Assembly: GCF_038446955.1 (NCBI RefSeq)
Contig: NZ_CP151803.1
Coordinates: 2,294,001-2,358,000 of the forward strand
Direction: 5' to 3'
DNA: 64,000 nucleotides
DNA from: Pedobacter sp. FW305-3-2-15-E-R2A2
GTDB lineage: Bacteria; Bacteroidota; Bacteroidia; Sphingobacteriales; Sphingobacteriaceae
Shown here: in pieces, positions 1 through 9,273 of the stretch
Layout of the letters: each line of letters opens with the position of its first letter
How positions within the stretch are numbered: the first letter of the stretch is position 1
The notes under the pieces: model-generated
What the model was told of the DNA's origin: nothing
The model's input: only the letters and a program-made list of their open reading frames with translations
Database searches by the model: none
Position numbers and translations under genes: made by a program

Positions 1-1
1 T

Positions 2-604
2 AACATCAGCGGAAAATATGGAATATATGTTGTCACGCCGATGCCTCATCCCAAAACGGCAAAGATCTTAAAGCTGCTTCCGCTTCAGAAAATGTTGATG
101 ATTGACCGTTTTGAGCCTATGCAGGGCGATTTTTCCTACCTCAGTCAGGAATTTGAAGAGTCCAGTTACCGGGTATTTGTCGAATTGCTGGATACGATCA
201 GAAAATTTGAGGAAATGGTCTTCTTTTCCAGACCCAATTCAGACCTGCCGATTGAAATCATGAAAGCCTTTAAAAGGTTTGTGAAGGATTATGACATCAA
301 ATATCAAATAAAAAAGGAGTATCTGTCCGGTTCAGTAGAACAAGGGAAAGTCTATTTTATTTGTAACGACAGGCAGCTGTGGGCGATGCTTAAAGATTGT
401 GAAAATCAAGGCATTACCCTCGGAAAGGAGGTCGGTATTTTATCTCAGGATGATGATCCCATTAAGGAAATCATTTGCGGTGGCATCACGACTTATTCTA
501 CAGATTTTAACCTGATGGCACAGAAAGCAGCACAATTTGTCATTGGTCAGGAGCGGATACAAGAGGTGATTCCTACCGTGCTCAAGAGGCGGAAATCTCT
601 TTAA
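2..604 (+). CDS. LacI-type effector domain of a transcriptional regulator (5' end outside the window)
   Basis: The reading frame is open from the window edge, so only the last 200 or so residues are seen and the DNA-binding part is missing. The end of the protein, with VGILSQDDDPIKEIICGGITTYS followed by a helix rich in Ala and Gln, resembles the last lobe of the periplasmic-binding-protein-like sensor found in LacI regulators. In Bacteroidota the same sensor is also joined to GntR-type winged helices, so the missing N-terminus could be either. Family knowledge says such proteins sense a sugar or its phosphate. The next gene is a secreted glycosidase-like protein, which fits local control, but that link is inference. 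A small hairpin (632-647) follows the stop. Confidence 0.7.
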   Translation, partial: NISGKYGIYVVTPMPHPKTAKILKLLPLQKMLMIDRFEPMQGDFSYLSQEFEESSYRVFVELLDTIRKFEEMVFFSRPNSDLPIEIMKAFKRFVKDYDIKYQIKKEYLSGSVEQGKVYFICNDRQLWAMLKDCENQGITLGKEVGILSQDDDPIKEIICGGITTYSTDFNLMAQKAAQFVIGQERIQEVIPTVLKRRKSL

Positions 605-697
605 CAATTTCATTTTCAGTTAATAAACGGTAATGGCGCTGGCCATTGCAAAGGCGATGTCATGACTTTTTTATTTTAACCCATTTAACCCATTGAA

Positions 698-2767
698 ATG
701 ATAAAAATTAAATTGAAACTCTTGAAGATCTGTTTAATCCTGTTGGTCCTGATGACCATTCGAAACCTGGTTTTCGCCCAACAGCTGGACCTGCCGGTTC
801 AGACAGACCGCTGGGAGATCAGGAAGGATGGCAGCATTTTTTGGACGATTACAGACCGGTTACCCCATGCCGACCATATTGAAATGAGCGGACAAAAGGT
901 TTCTTTATGGCTGCAATACGAAGTAGATGCAGAAAAAAGGCTTCATTTGAAGCGTACTGTGGTATTTCCAACCTTTAGAATGAAACCCAATGATACCCAT
1001 TCCAGCCTGATGCAGGAGATTAAGGATGAGGAGCTTCCACAGATTCTTGTAGATGGAAAACCGATGAAAGAGGAACGCTTTAACGGTCATCAGCTGAAAG
1101 GTTTTCCGAATGTCCTGACGGGAATCCGGCTCGATGGAAGAATGGAGATTTACAGCAAAATAGGCGAAAAAGGCCTCGTTACTTTGAAAAGAACGCTGTT
1201 TCCTGCGGTTAGTCAGGCCATGGCGATAGAACAGTTGGTTTTTGTAAATCAAGGCGTTAAACCAGTCAGAATTTCAATGGACCATCAGTTTCGGGACATC
1301 CTGATCGATACCTCCAGAAGCTATCTGAAGCCACACCACCTCATCCTCCGCTCCGCCGCAAGCGGAAATGAACTGGTTAAACCCGGCGATTCCATCCGCT
1401 TTTCCATCACTTATCAGGCCGCTGCCAATGCAGCAGCAGCAATTGATATTGATGTGCTTGCGGAAGAATCAAAAAAAAAGAACCGCATCGGAGAGATCTC
1501 CCAAAAACTACAGTTGATCACTCCTGAACCCATTTTAAACACTGCTTTTGCCTTTGCCAAGCTCAGGGCGACAGAGAGTATTTTTAACACCAAAGGAGGC
1601 CTGATGCATGGTCCGGGTGGCCTTTCTTATTACGCCGCCATCTGGGCAAATGACCAGGCAGAGTATGTAAACCCCTTTTTCGCATTTTTAGGTGATGATC
1701 TGGGAAATAAATCGGCCATGAATGCCTATCGCATGTTTGCTGCGTATATGAACCCCGAATACAAACCCATTCCCAGCTCCATCATTGCAGAAGGAGAGGG
1801 CTTTTGGAATGGGGCCGGCGACCGTGGGGATCAGGCAATGATCGCTTATGGGGCTTCCCGATATGCCCTTGCGAATGGAAACATAGACTCCGCGCGCGTA
1901 TTATGGCCTTTGATTGAATGGTGCCTGGAATATTCCAGACGAAAGCTGAATAAAGATGGGGTAGTGGCTTCTAAAAGCGATGAGCTGGAAGGGAGGTTTC
2001 CCGCCGGAGAGGCTAACTTATCCACCAGCTGTTTATATTATGATGCTTTGATCTCCGCTGCGGAGCTCGCTCCTTTGCTCCATAAAGGCGTCAGAATACA
2101 GCAGGCTTACCGAAAACAGGCGGAAACACTGAGGCTTGCAATAGCTCGTTATTTTTCTGCCAATGTGGAAGGATTCGATACCTACAGGTATTATAAAGGC
2201 AATGAGGTACTTCGTTCCTGGATTTGTATGCCGCTCACCGTCGGGATTGAAGACCGGAAAGAAGGCACCATCAAGGCACTGTTTTCCTCCAAATTATTCA
2301 CCAGCGATGGACTCCTGACCCAATCGGGGGATAAGACCTTCTGGGATCGGGCCACTTTATACGCATTGAGGGGGATTCTATCCGCCGGAGAGACGGAAGA
2401 AGCCATGGCTTACCTCAGGTATTATTCCAGAAGACGCTTGCTGGGCGAACACGTTCCCTATCCTGTGGAAGCCTTCCCGGAAGGCGGACAACGACATTTA
2501 TCCGCAGAAAGCGGCCTGTATTGCCGGGTCTTTACCGAAGGCCTGTTCGGGATCCGCCCTGTAGGCTTTGATCGTTTTAATTGTACCCCAAGGCTGCCTG
2601 ACGGCTGGAATAAGATGGCTTTGCGCAACGTTCATTCCTTTGGAAGTACGTTTGATATCGAGATTTCCAGAATCGGTAAGAACCGCATGCGGATCAACAT
2701 CAAAAAAGAAGGGAAAGTCAAACAATACCTGCTTAAAAATGGTGCTACACGCTTAATTAAAGTTTAG
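698..2767 (+). CDS. Secreted six-hairpin glycosidase-like protein
   Basis: A 689-residue protein with a hydrophobic signal peptide (about residues 1-28, ending VFAQ), so it is probably exported. After an N-terminal beta-rich region of about 260 residues comes an (alpha/alpha)6-type stretch with YYAAIWANDQAEYV, GEGFWNGAGDRGDQAMIAYG and CLYYDALISAAE. The end (GIRPVGFDRFNCTPRLP) looks like the C-terminal beta-sandwich seen after six-hairpin domains such as GH78 rhamnosidases. Acidic residues in WANDQAE and GDRGDQ are plausible active-site positions. The substrate cannot be told. It follows the end of a sugar-sensing regulator by 93 bp on the same strand. I am sure of the fold class but not of the family. 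Confidence 0.7.
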   Translation: MIKIKLKLLKICLILLVLMTIRNLVFAQQLDLPVQTDRWEIRKDGSIFWTITDRLPHADHIEMSGQKVSLWLQYEVDAEKRLHLKRTVVFPTFRMKPNDTHSSLMQEIKDEELPQILVDGKPMKEERFNGHQLKGFPNVLTGIRLDGRMEIYSKIGEKGLVTLKRTLFPAVSQAMAIEQLVFVNQGVKPVRISMDHQFRDILIDTSRSYLKPHHLILRSAASGNELVKPGDSIRFSITYQAAANAAAAIDIDVLAEESKKKNRIGEISQKLQLITPEPILNTAFAFAKLRATESIFNTKGGLMHGPGGLSYYAAIWANDQAEYVNPFFAFLGDDLGNKSAMNAYRMFAAYMNPEYKPIPSSIIAEGEGFWNGAGDRGDQAMIAYGASRYALANGNIDSARVLWPLIEWCLEYSRRKLNKDGVVASKSDELEGRFPAGEANLSTSCLYYDALISAAELAPLLHKGVRIQQAYRKQAETLRLAIARYFSANVEGFDTYRYYKGNEVLRSWICMPLTVGIEDRKEGTIKALFSSKLFTSDGLLTQSGDKTFWDRATLYALRGILSAGETEEAMAYLRYYSRRRLLGEHVPYPVEAFPEGGQRHLSAESGLYCRVFTEGLFGIRPVGFDRFNCTPRLPDGWNKMALRNVHSFGSTFDIEISRIGKNRMRINIKKEGKVKQYLLKNGATRLIKV

Positions 2768-2778
2768 ATCCATCCTCG

Positions 2779-2813
2779 CTTTTGTCCTGCTATCTGATTA
2801 GTCGGGACAAAAG
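2779..2813 (+). terminator. Inverted repeat after the glycosidase gene
   Basis: Nine-base arms CTTTTGTCC (2779-2787) and GGACAAAAG (2805-2813) can form a hairpin 12 bases after the stop codon at 2767. No strong T-run follows directly, so it is a weak terminator candidate and may instead stabilise the 3' end. Confidence 0.35.
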
Positions 2814-2883
2814 TATTGTGCTAAAAGGTTTTTTTAAATATTATTAGGAAGGTAACTCCCATTTAGCTTTCTTTGCATTTTAT

Positions 2884-2898
2884 TTATAATTAATCTTA
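2884..2898. promoter_or_regulatory. Candidate iron-type operator before the first TonB receptor
   Basis: On the minus strand this reads TAAGATTAATTATAA, a degenerate match to the TTAGA-N5-TCTAA box seen before the other TonB receptor operons here (31179-31193, 25467-25481, 25527-25541). It ends 13 bases before the ATG at 2912. That it binds a Fur-like regulator is inference. Confidence 0.35.
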
Positions 2899-2911
2899 AT
2901 AAGTATAGTAC

Positions 2912-5311
2912 ATGCAGAAATCCTTACTTCATCTTTTATTTTTTCTCTTCCTCAGTTCCGGCGTACTTGCGCAACAAACCAGTAGTGTCAAAGGACGGAT
3001 CACTACAGCGGATGGGAGCGTAGCCAGTAATATCTCTGTAAAACTGGCGGGTACTTCAGTTGGCGTGATCACGAATGAGGATGGTGAATACCACATCCGA
3101 AAAGTTCCTGTAGGAACTCACACTATTGTCGTTTCCGGGGTTGGACTACTTACAAAAGAAAAGCAAATCATAGTGACCGGAAAATCAACCGTTATTGTTG
3201 ATTTCTCCTTGAAAGAGAACTTATCTCAGTTGGATGACGTTCAGATCTCCGGTAATAAAAAGAAGTTTAAAGTAGATAAAGTGTCTTCTTCACTGCGTTT
3301 ACAAACTCCATTGCTGGAATTGCCTCAGAATATTCGTGTGGTGACCAGTCAGGTGATGGCCGATCAGATGGCTTTTGATATTGTGGATGGGGTGACGAGA
3401 AATGTCAGCGGAGCGATCAGAGTAGGCCATTGGGATGCACAATACGCTAATATCTATATGCGTGGAACGACCATTCCTGCTTTTCGTAACGGTATGAATA
3501 TGAAGACGCCATGGGGGCCATTGGCTGATGATGCAGCCACCATTGACCGCATTGAATTTGTGAAAGGCCCGGCCAGTTTCATGATGGCCAACGGAGAACC
3601 CGGTGGAATGTATAATATTGTTACCAAAAAACCTACTGGTCAGAACAACAGTTCGGTGAGCGTCAGTGCAGGTGGTTATAACCTTGCCCGTGCGGCAGTC
3701 GACCTGGATACCAAACTGAGTCAGGACGGTAAATTGCTGTTTCGTTTGAATGTTGCCGGACAAACCAAGGGTAGTTTTAATAAATACAATTACACCGATA
3801 AATATGTCATCGCTCCGGTAATCAGCTATCAGATAGATAGTAATACTAAATTTACGGCAGAATATACCCGTCAGCATGTAGAAGCGCAGGCATTGGGAAA
3901 TTATGGTTTCTCTAAAAAAGGTTTCGGTGATGTCCCTCCAAGCTTTTTTCTGGGAGATCCGGCTTTAGATCCTGCAAAATTGAATGACCATAATGTTACG
4001 CTTTATTTAAACCATAAGCTAAATAAAGACTGGACTTTCAATGCGCAACTGGCCTATCTGAATTATTCCTTAGAAGGAGGATCTGTATGGCTTTCTTCTC
4101 TGGACGATCAGGGAAACATGAAACGTTATTACAATATTGGTGATGAGTTGGCCATTAATAAAAATGCACAGTTCAGTTTACAGGGAGAATTTAAAACCGG
4201 AGAAGTCGCGCATCGGGTTTTAGGGGGCTTGGATATGGGAAACCTGAAAACATGGGGCGACTTTAGCAGTTCAACACACCCTGACCTTCAATTGGCAGGC
4301 AATGTGCCATTTAACATTTACAATCCGATTTATGGAATTCCTTTGGCAAATATCCCGGTATTTGACAGGTCAAAGAGCATTCAGGTTCGTTCCGGAGCTA
4401 ATATCTATGCGACAAATGTTAGTTATACCGGAGTTTATGTTCAGGATGAGCTTCGTTTTCTGGAGGAAAAATTACGCCTGACACTTGCCGGAAGGTTTAC
4501 GCATGCGGTGACGGTTGGAAAGACCAATGCCACACAACTCTCTGATAATGCATTTTCTCCAAGACTGGGATTGAGCTATTCCATTACAAAAAACATGTCT
4601 GTTTATACCTTATTTGATCAAAGCTTCCTCCCTCAACCAGGAGCCAATAAAGAAGGAGAGATCTTTAAGCCTTTAAGAGGAAATAATATTGAAATCGGAG
4701 TCAAGAAAGACTGGTTCGATGGAAAATGGAATACCTCGATAACGGCCTATCAGATCACTAAAAAGAATGTCCTTACCGAAGATCCGAGGTTCCCGGGTGA
4801 TCCGGCAGGATACAAAGTGCAACTTGGTGAAATTCAGTCTAAAGGAATAGAGATCGATGTGGTGGGAGAGTTGGTTGAGGGATTAAATGTGACCTTGAAT
4901 TATGCTTATACGGATCCCAAAGTGACGAAAGATCAGGCATTGAATAAGAACCTTAAAGGTACCTATTTAACGAATTCAGCCAGACACATCAGCAACGGTT
5001 GGTTAAGCTATACCTATAAAAAACAAGGCGCATTACTGAATGGTTTTGGACTGTCAGGCGGATACCAGTACCAGGGAAAACGCATCGCCGGACAAGGATT
5101 TACAAAACCAAATCTTCCTGATTATATCCGTTTTGATGCCGGACTCTCTTATACTAAAGGGAAATTCAGTATTTCTACAGTGGTCAATAACCTGTTGGAC
5201 CGCAGGTTGTTTACCCAGGGAACTGCCCCTGCAAATGCGGCAGGATACTATACCTGGATTTATGACATGCCGAGAAACGCAAGAATTACGGCGCTATATA
5301 AATTTAAATAA
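2912..5311 (+). CDS. TonB-dependent siderophore-type receptor
   Basis: A 799-residue outer-membrane receptor. It has a signal peptide (about 1-20, ending VLAQ) and then a carboxypeptidase-regulatory-like beta domain (about 25-105, SVKGRITTADGSVASNISVKLAGTSVGV). A plug follows (about 120-240, with DGVTRNVSGAIRVG and RIEFVKGPASFMMANGEPGGMYNIVTKKP), then a beta-barrel ending in the typical aromatic strand TALYKFK. The plug motif and VGVKKDWFDGKWNTS-like barrel segments match ferric-siderophore receptors of the FhuE/FcuA type. Its stop overlaps the next start by one base (TAATG at 5309-5313), so receptor and PepSY protein are translationally coupled. A candidate iron-type box lies just upstream. 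The ligand is unknown. Confidence 0.9.
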   Translation: MQKSLLHLLFFLFLSSGVLAQQTSSVKGRITTADGSVASNISVKLAGTSVGVITNEDGEYHIRKVPVGTHTIVVSGVGLLTKEKQIIVTGKSTVIVDFSLKENLSQLDDVQISGNKKKFKVDKVSSSLRLQTPLLELPQNIRVVTSQVMADQMAFDIVDGVTRNVSGAIRVGHWDAQYANIYMRGTTIPAFRNGMNMKTPWGPLADDAATIDRIEFVKGPASFMMANGEPGGMYNIVTKKPTGQNNSSVSVSAGGYNLARAAVDLDTKLSQDGKLLFRLNVAGQTKGSFNKYNYTDKYVIAPVISYQIDSNTKFTAEYTRQHVEAQALGNYGFSKKGFGDVPPSFFLGDPALDPAKLNDHNVTLYLNHKLNKDWTFNAQLAYLNYSLEGGSVWLSSLDDQGNMKRYYNIGDELAINKNAQFSLQGEFKTGEVAHRVLGGLDMGNLKTWGDFSSSTHPDLQLAGNVPFNIYNPIYGIPLANIPVFDRSKSIQVRSGANIYATNVSYTGVYVQDELRFLEEKLRLTLAGRFTHAVTVGKTNATQLSDNAFSPRLGLSYSITKNMSVYTLFDQSFLPQPGANKEGEIFKPLRGNNIEIGVKKDWFDGKWNTSITAYQITKKNVLTEDPRFPGDPAGYKVQLGEIQSKGIEIDVVGELVEGLNVTLNYAYTDPKVTKDQALNKNLKGTYLTNSARHISNGWLSYTYKKQGALLNGFGLSGGYQYQGKRIAGQGFTKPNLPDYIRFDAGLSYTKGKFSISTVVNNLLDRRLFTQGTAPANAAGYYTWIYDMPRNARITALYKFK

Positions 5312-6531
5312 TGACTTTTAAAAAGATCAACGCCTTTTTACACTTATGGCTCGGACTTGGTTCGGGCCTGATTGTGTTTATAGTGAGCATTACCGGCTGT
5401 ATTTATGTATTTGAAAAAGAGATCAGAAGCTTGTACGAGCCCTGGCAATATGTAAAACCCCAGCAGGAGGCCTTCCTGCTTCCTACACAGCTGACCGGTC
5501 TGGCTACTGCGAAAATGGGAGGTTTAAAGCCGAATTCCATCCGTTATGGACAAAAAGATGAAGCGGTTACCGTCAGTAATTTTAACCGGAAAAAGGGGAC
5601 TAGTGTGGTGGTTTTCATGAATCCATACACAGGGGAACTGATTCATACGGAAAAGAAAAACAGGAAAAGCAATGCCGATTTCTTCCGTTTTATTTTAAAT
5701 GGACATCGTGCATTGTGGTTGCCCTATCCTATCGGAAGGCCTATCGTTGGGGCGGCAGTGTTGATTTTTGTGTTGTTGCTCATTTCCGGAATCACCTTAT
5801 GGTGGCCAAAGAAATGGATTAAATCTATTCGTGATAAAAGCTTTAAAATTAAGTGGAATGCCAGTTTTAAGCGGAAAAATTACGACCTGCACAATGTGCT
5901 CGGTTTTTATACATTTCTCTTTTTACTACTGATTTCGCTAACCGGGCTTGTTTACAGTTATAAATGGTATAGTAAATCCGTCTATTGGTTAAGCTCGGGA
6001 GGGCGGCCTATGAAGGAATTTAAAAGAGCGCTTTCGGATACTACCACAACAGGAACTTTTAAACCAACAGATGTAGACCGGCTTTACAGCAGGATTGTCG
6101 CCTCAGACCAGATGGAAAATATCCTGGTTTCATTGCCCGAAAAACCATCAGACGCCATCGGCTTTGTGGTTTACCTGAAAGCGGGAACATTGTATAAGAC
6201 CAACCGTTATAATTTTGATCAGCTGAGCCTTAAGCCCATCACAGACGGTTCTCCTTTTTCAGGAAGATATGAGGACGCGAGTGCTGCAGATAAGCTCAGA
6301 CGGATGAATTACGACCTGCATATTGGTGCGATATTGGGGATTCCGACAAAGATTCTGGCCTTTCTGGCCAGTTTGATCTCAGCCAGTTTACCGGTCACCG
6401 GTTTTATCATTTGGTACAACAGGAAGTTTAAAAAGAAGAAAAAGACGGGAAAAGCACCCATATTGACCCAGAAAAAAGGGGCGGGGCAGAAGACTCCGAA
6501 AATAAAACAGGCGGAAGCCATGGAAGTTTAA
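5311..6531 (+). CDS. PepSY-domain membrane protein (siderophore-iron reductase type)
   Basis: A 406-residue inner-membrane protein with about four membrane spans (near 10-32, 145-166, 195-217 and 350-372). Histidines in conserved positions (NGHRALW, NYDLHNVLGFY, NYDLHIGAILG) are plausible haem ligands. Members of this family (PepSY-associated TM, FpvG/FoxB-like) sit beside TonB siderophore receptors and are thought to reduce ferric siderophores in the periplasm. Here the gene overlaps the receptor stop by one base. The last 40 residues are a Lys-rich cytoplasmic tail that its paralogue at 33588 lacks. The two paralogues share the N-terminal block HLWLGLG-GL-VFI-S-TGC-YVFE. Confidence 0.85.
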   Translation: MTFKKINAFLHLWLGLGSGLIVFIVSITGCIYVFEKEIRSLYEPWQYVKPQQEAFLLPTQLTGLATAKMGGLKPNSIRYGQKDEAVTVSNFNRKKGTSVVVFMNPYTGELIHTEKKNRKSNADFFRFILNGHRALWLPYPIGRPIVGAAVLIFVLLLISGITLWWPKKWIKSIRDKSFKIKWNASFKRKNYDLHNVLGFYTFLFLLLISLTGLVYSYKWYSKSVYWLSSGGRPMKEFKRALSDTTTTGTFKPTDVDRLYSRIVASDQMENILVSLPEKPSDAIGFVVYLKAGTLYKTNRYNFDQLSLKPITDGSPFSGRYEDASAADKLRRMNYDLHIGAILGIPTKILAFLASLISASLPVTGFIIWYNRKFKKKKKTGKAPILTQKKGAGQKTPKIKQAEAMEV

Positions 6532-6535
6532 AACC

Positions 6536-6574
6536 AAAAAAGCCGGAATCATTAACATTGATTCCGGCTTTTTT
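6536..6574. terminator. Bidirectional terminator
   Basis: Sixteen-base perfect arms (6536-6551 and 6559-6574) flank a 7-base loop. The arms begin with a run of A and end with a run of T, so the hairpin can terminate transcription from both sides. It lies between the convergent PepSY and CvfB-like genes. Confidence 0.85.
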
Positions 6575-6601
6575 ATGACCTGAGTTTAATTCAGGACTTA
6601 T

Positions 6602-7447
6602 TTAATCGGCTTCGTTATCTACGAAAAGTTTGATTTCATAATCAGAGATCGTGATCAGTCTGTCTTTATATAATCCGCCAATTACCTTTTTAAAGGCACT
6701 TTTGCTGATTTTAAAGCGGTCGTAGATCTCATCAGGTGCGCTTTTATCGCCAAGGGCAATCACACCACCATTTTCTTTTAATTCATCCAGGATGACATCT
6801 TTGTTTTCCAGGATATGGCCATAACCCATTGGCTGAAGGCTCAAATCGATTTTTCCTTCTACACGGATCTTTTTGATCCATCCTTTCCTGAATTCTCCCG
6901 GATTCAGCTGGTCAAACAGCTCATTGGTGTACAATAAGCCAATGTATTTATTGTCTACGATGGCATTGTATCCCAGGTCAGAACGGTCTACAATCAGTAA
7001 ACTTACTTCATCACCTTCTTCGAGGTCAATGTCCTGATCCTCCACATAATTGGTTAAACGGGAAGAAGCCACCATACGGTCGTTACTTTCGTCGAGGTAG
7101 ACATAAACCACATGACTTTCCCCTTTAAACATCGGGCGTTTCTGCTCACGCTGAGGAACATAGATGTCTTTATCAAGGCCCAGATCCATAAATGCACCGT
7201 CTTCCCCATCATCAACCACAGTCAGATAGGCAAAATCTCCTACACAGGCATGAGGTCTTTTGGTGGTTCCCATCAGCCTGCCATCTTTGTGCATGTAGAC
7301 GAAAACATTGATATTCTCGCCAATTTCGATGTTTTTAGGGACATCTACATAAGGGAGAAGCACTTCTTTTTCGCCTTCGGTAAGTATGAGGCCGTGTTCG
7401 GTTTTATTTATAATTCTGAGATCGTTATATCTTCCTATTTCTATCAT
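6602..7447 (-). CDS. CvfB-like S1-domain RNA-binding protein
   Basis: A 281-residue cytoplasmic protein. The N-terminal two thirds hold repeated OB/S1-like segments (LPYVDVPKNIEIGENINVFVY and KGESHVVYVYLDESNDRMVASSRL). The final 70 or so residues form a winged helix (ILDELKENGGVIALGDKSAPDEIYDRFKISKSAFKKVIGGLYK). This order, with three S1-like units and a winged helix, is that of the CvfB/YitL family, which binds RNA and affects virulence-factor expression in Staphylococcus. A -7 element TACCTTTG lies at 7474-7467 on the minus strand, giving a short leader. It is divergent from the ABC transporter genes. Its role in this organism is not known. Confidence 0.88.
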   Translation of the reverse strand: MIEIGRYNDLRIINKTEHGLILTEGEKEVLLPYVDVPKNIEIGENINVFVYMHKDGRLMGTTKRPHACVGDFAYLTVVDDGEDGAFMDLGLDKDIYVPQREQKRPMFKGESHVVYVYLDESNDRMVASSRLTNYVEDQDIDLEEGDEVSLLIVDRSDLGYNAIVDNKYIGLLYTNELFDQLNPGEFRKGWIKKIRVEGKIDLSLQPMGYGHILENKDVILDELKENGGVIALGDKSAPDEIYDRFKISKSAFKKVIGGLYKDRLITISDYEIKLFVDNEAD

Positions 7448-7531
7448 GTTCTTGCGGGCATTTTTGCAAAGGTAGCGATATCGTTAGTAACATATCGGTG
7501 TGCGGTGTATCTAAATGTAAAAATATACCGG

Positions 7532-8164
7532 GTGATCAGCTTAGATTTAGAGAATATAGAGAAGAAATACGGAGATCATACCATCCTTTCCTTTGAGAAA
7601 TGGCAGCTGGATTCAGGTGTTTACTGGATTAAAGGGGGAAATGGGACCGGAAAGACCACACTTTTCAGGATCATTTCCGGGCAAACGCCATTCCATGGGG
7701 AACTCAGTTTAAATCAGATCAACTTAAAAAAACAGCCCGTCGCTTATCGCACAATGATCAGTTATGCCGAAGCCGAGCCCCAATATCCCTCATTTATTAC
7801 TGGAAATGAACTGTTAGACTACCATATAGAGGTAAGGAAAGCAGATCGTCTGGCTGTGGAGGATACCATTGAGCAGTTCGGGATGACCGCTTTTATGAAC
7901 AATAAGATCGGGGGGTATTCCAGTGGGATGCTCAAAAAACTCTCTCTTATTTGTGCTTTTACCGGTGATATTCAGTTGTATATCCTCGATGAACCCTTAA
8001 TTACCATAGATGCAAATTCCGCTCAGGTCCTTTATCGGTTAATCAATCAATACCAGGCAAAGGGGAGTAGCTTCCTTTTGTCTTCTCACCAGGAGCTGGA
8101 ACCCGGACAGTTAGCACTTAAAGCGACATTTCAAATTAAGGACAGGAAAATTGAAGCATGTTAA
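7532..8164 (+). CDS. ABC transporter ATP-binding protein
   Basis: A 210-residue ATPase. The open frame extends far upstream, but that part lies antisense to the CvfB-like gene and carries no ABC motif. The first plausible start is the GTG at 7532, giving VISLDLENIEKKYGDH, the usual N-terminus of such ATPases. Walker A is GGNGTGKTT (near residue 35), the signature is GGYSSGMLKKL, Walker B is IQLYILDEP and the H-loop is LSSHQE. The C-terminus overlaps the permease start by 7 bases (ATG at 8158), indicating a two-gene operon. Substrate and direction are unknown, and small two-gene systems like this are usually exporters. Confidence 0.85.
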   Translation: MISLDLENIEKKYGDHTILSFEKWQLDSGVYWIKGGNGTGKTTLFRIISGQTPFHGELSLNQINLKKQPVAYRTMISYAEAEPQYPSFITGNELLDYHIEVRKADRLAVEDTIEQFGMTAFMNNKIGGYSSGMLKKLSLICAFTGDIQLYILDEPLITIDANSAQVLYRLINQYQAKGSSFLLSSHQELEPGQLALKATFQIKDRKIEAC

Positions 8165-9249
8165 AGCTATTCTTAAAGACTTTAAGTAAAGAGTTTTACG
8201 CCGCTCATGCCGGGTTATTCCTGTTTGGTTTCTACCTTTTGTTTGGAATTGTAGAAGCTTCACAGCTCATCAGCTATCATAAAACCCTGATGATGCTGAT
8301 CTATTCTTCCCCACTTGTTCTTTTTCTGGTCTTTATCTGCTGGGCCTTATACCTCCTCAAATGCCTGTTTTTTATGAAGAAACAGCTGAAACTGGAAACC
8401 TACCGTTTTGTATTCCTCCTGGGGACCACAGCAAGGAAAACACAGTTTATACTATGGCTGAAGCTGTATGCAGTATTGTTTCTGCCGATTTTGCTGTATG
8501 CCCTTCCCCTGGTTTATATAGGCATAGTTTATGCTTATTATCTCAGTGTGTGCGCCGTTCTGCTCTGCATTATGACCTTGTTATTTGCCGTATCCGGATA
8601 CATGTTCCGGATCATCAATTATAGCCATGTTCCAGTAAAGGTTTATTTAAAAACCTCCCTCCCCCGATGGACTAAGCCTTACTGGACATGGCCTTTTTAT
8701 TACCTGTTGAAAGAGCAAACGCTAATGCTCGTAGGGAGTAAAGTCTTGTCGTTCGCCCTTTTTAATGCCGTTATGTGGGTTTTTGCTGATGTGTCCGGAG
8801 ATATTCGGGTCGCCTTGATCGGGATTCTGGCCGCCGTACTGGCGCACAGCATGCTCATTCATGCACTCTTGAAAAATGAGGTCGACCGCCTTTCTTTTAC
8901 CCGAAGTCTGCCCATCACTTTAAGTGCAAAGATGGGGCAGCGCATCCTGGTTTTGCTCTTGCTCTTTGTTCCCGAGATCATTTTCTATATCCACAGGACA
9001 GGATATCAACCCCTGCATATTGGCGCTGGATTGCTCTTTGGTTTATCCGGTTTAATGGGATTACAATTGATGTTATACCGGGTGAAACTCGATCAGGATC
9101 AATACCTGAAATGGTTGCTCGGTTTCTTTTTTGTCAGCATGTTTATCGTGCTCACACATTACTACCTGCTTTATAGCCTGTTGATTTTACTCGGATATCT
9201 CCTGTACTTTTCTTTCTTGTACGACAAGAAAGACCTGCGGGAAATTTAA
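8158..9249 (+). CDS. ABC transporter membrane protein
   Basis: A 363-residue hydrophobic protein with about nine to ten predicted spans spread along its length (for example HAGLFLFGFYLLFGIVE and YLLYSLLILLGYLLYFSFLY). It has no recognised enzymatic motif. It starts inside the last codons of the upstream ATPase gene, so it is almost certainly that ATPase's membrane partner. It is not an FtsX- or ABC-2-type protein that I can name with confidence. Charged residues cluster between spans (MKKQLKLETYR and KNEVDRLSFTRSLP), consistent with coupling loops. A hairpin at 9249-9273 follows immediately. Confidence 0.7.
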   Translation: MLKLFLKTLSKEFYAAHAGLFLFGFYLLFGIVEASQLISYHKTLMMLIYSSPLVLFLVFICWALYLLKCLFFMKKQLKLETYRFVFLLGTTARKTQFILWLKLYAVLFLPILLYALPLVYIGIVYAYYLSVCAVLLCIMTLLFAVSGYMFRIINYSHVPVKVYLKTSLPRWTKPYWTWPFYYLLKEQTLMLVGSKVLSFALFNAVMWVFADVSGDIRVALIGILAAVLAHSMLIHALLKNEVDRLSFTRSLPITLSAKMGQRILVLLLLFVPEIIFYIHRTGYQPLHIGAGLLFGLSGLMGLQLMLYRVKLDQDQYLKWLLGFFFVSMFIVLTHYYLLYSLLILLGYLLYFSFLYDKKDLREI

Positions 9250-9273
9250 AGCCTCCTGCTAAACAGGAGGTTT
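9249..9273. terminator. Hairpin between convergent genes
   Basis: Arms CCTCCTG and CAGGAGG, extended by A/T pairs, flank a 5-base loop. The structure overlaps the stop codons of both the ABC permease gene and thiF, so it probably serves both convergent transcripts. The T-run is short. Confidence 0.5.

Noticed and set aside
3299..3877. Minus-strand open frame of 192 codons within the first TonB receptor
   Set aside because: It is a shadow of the receptor gene. No family motif or start context is present.
7112..7531. N-terminal extension of the ABC ATPase frame
   Set aside because: It lies antisense to the CvfB-like gene and shows no ABC motif. The GTG at 7532 gives the normal family N-terminus.
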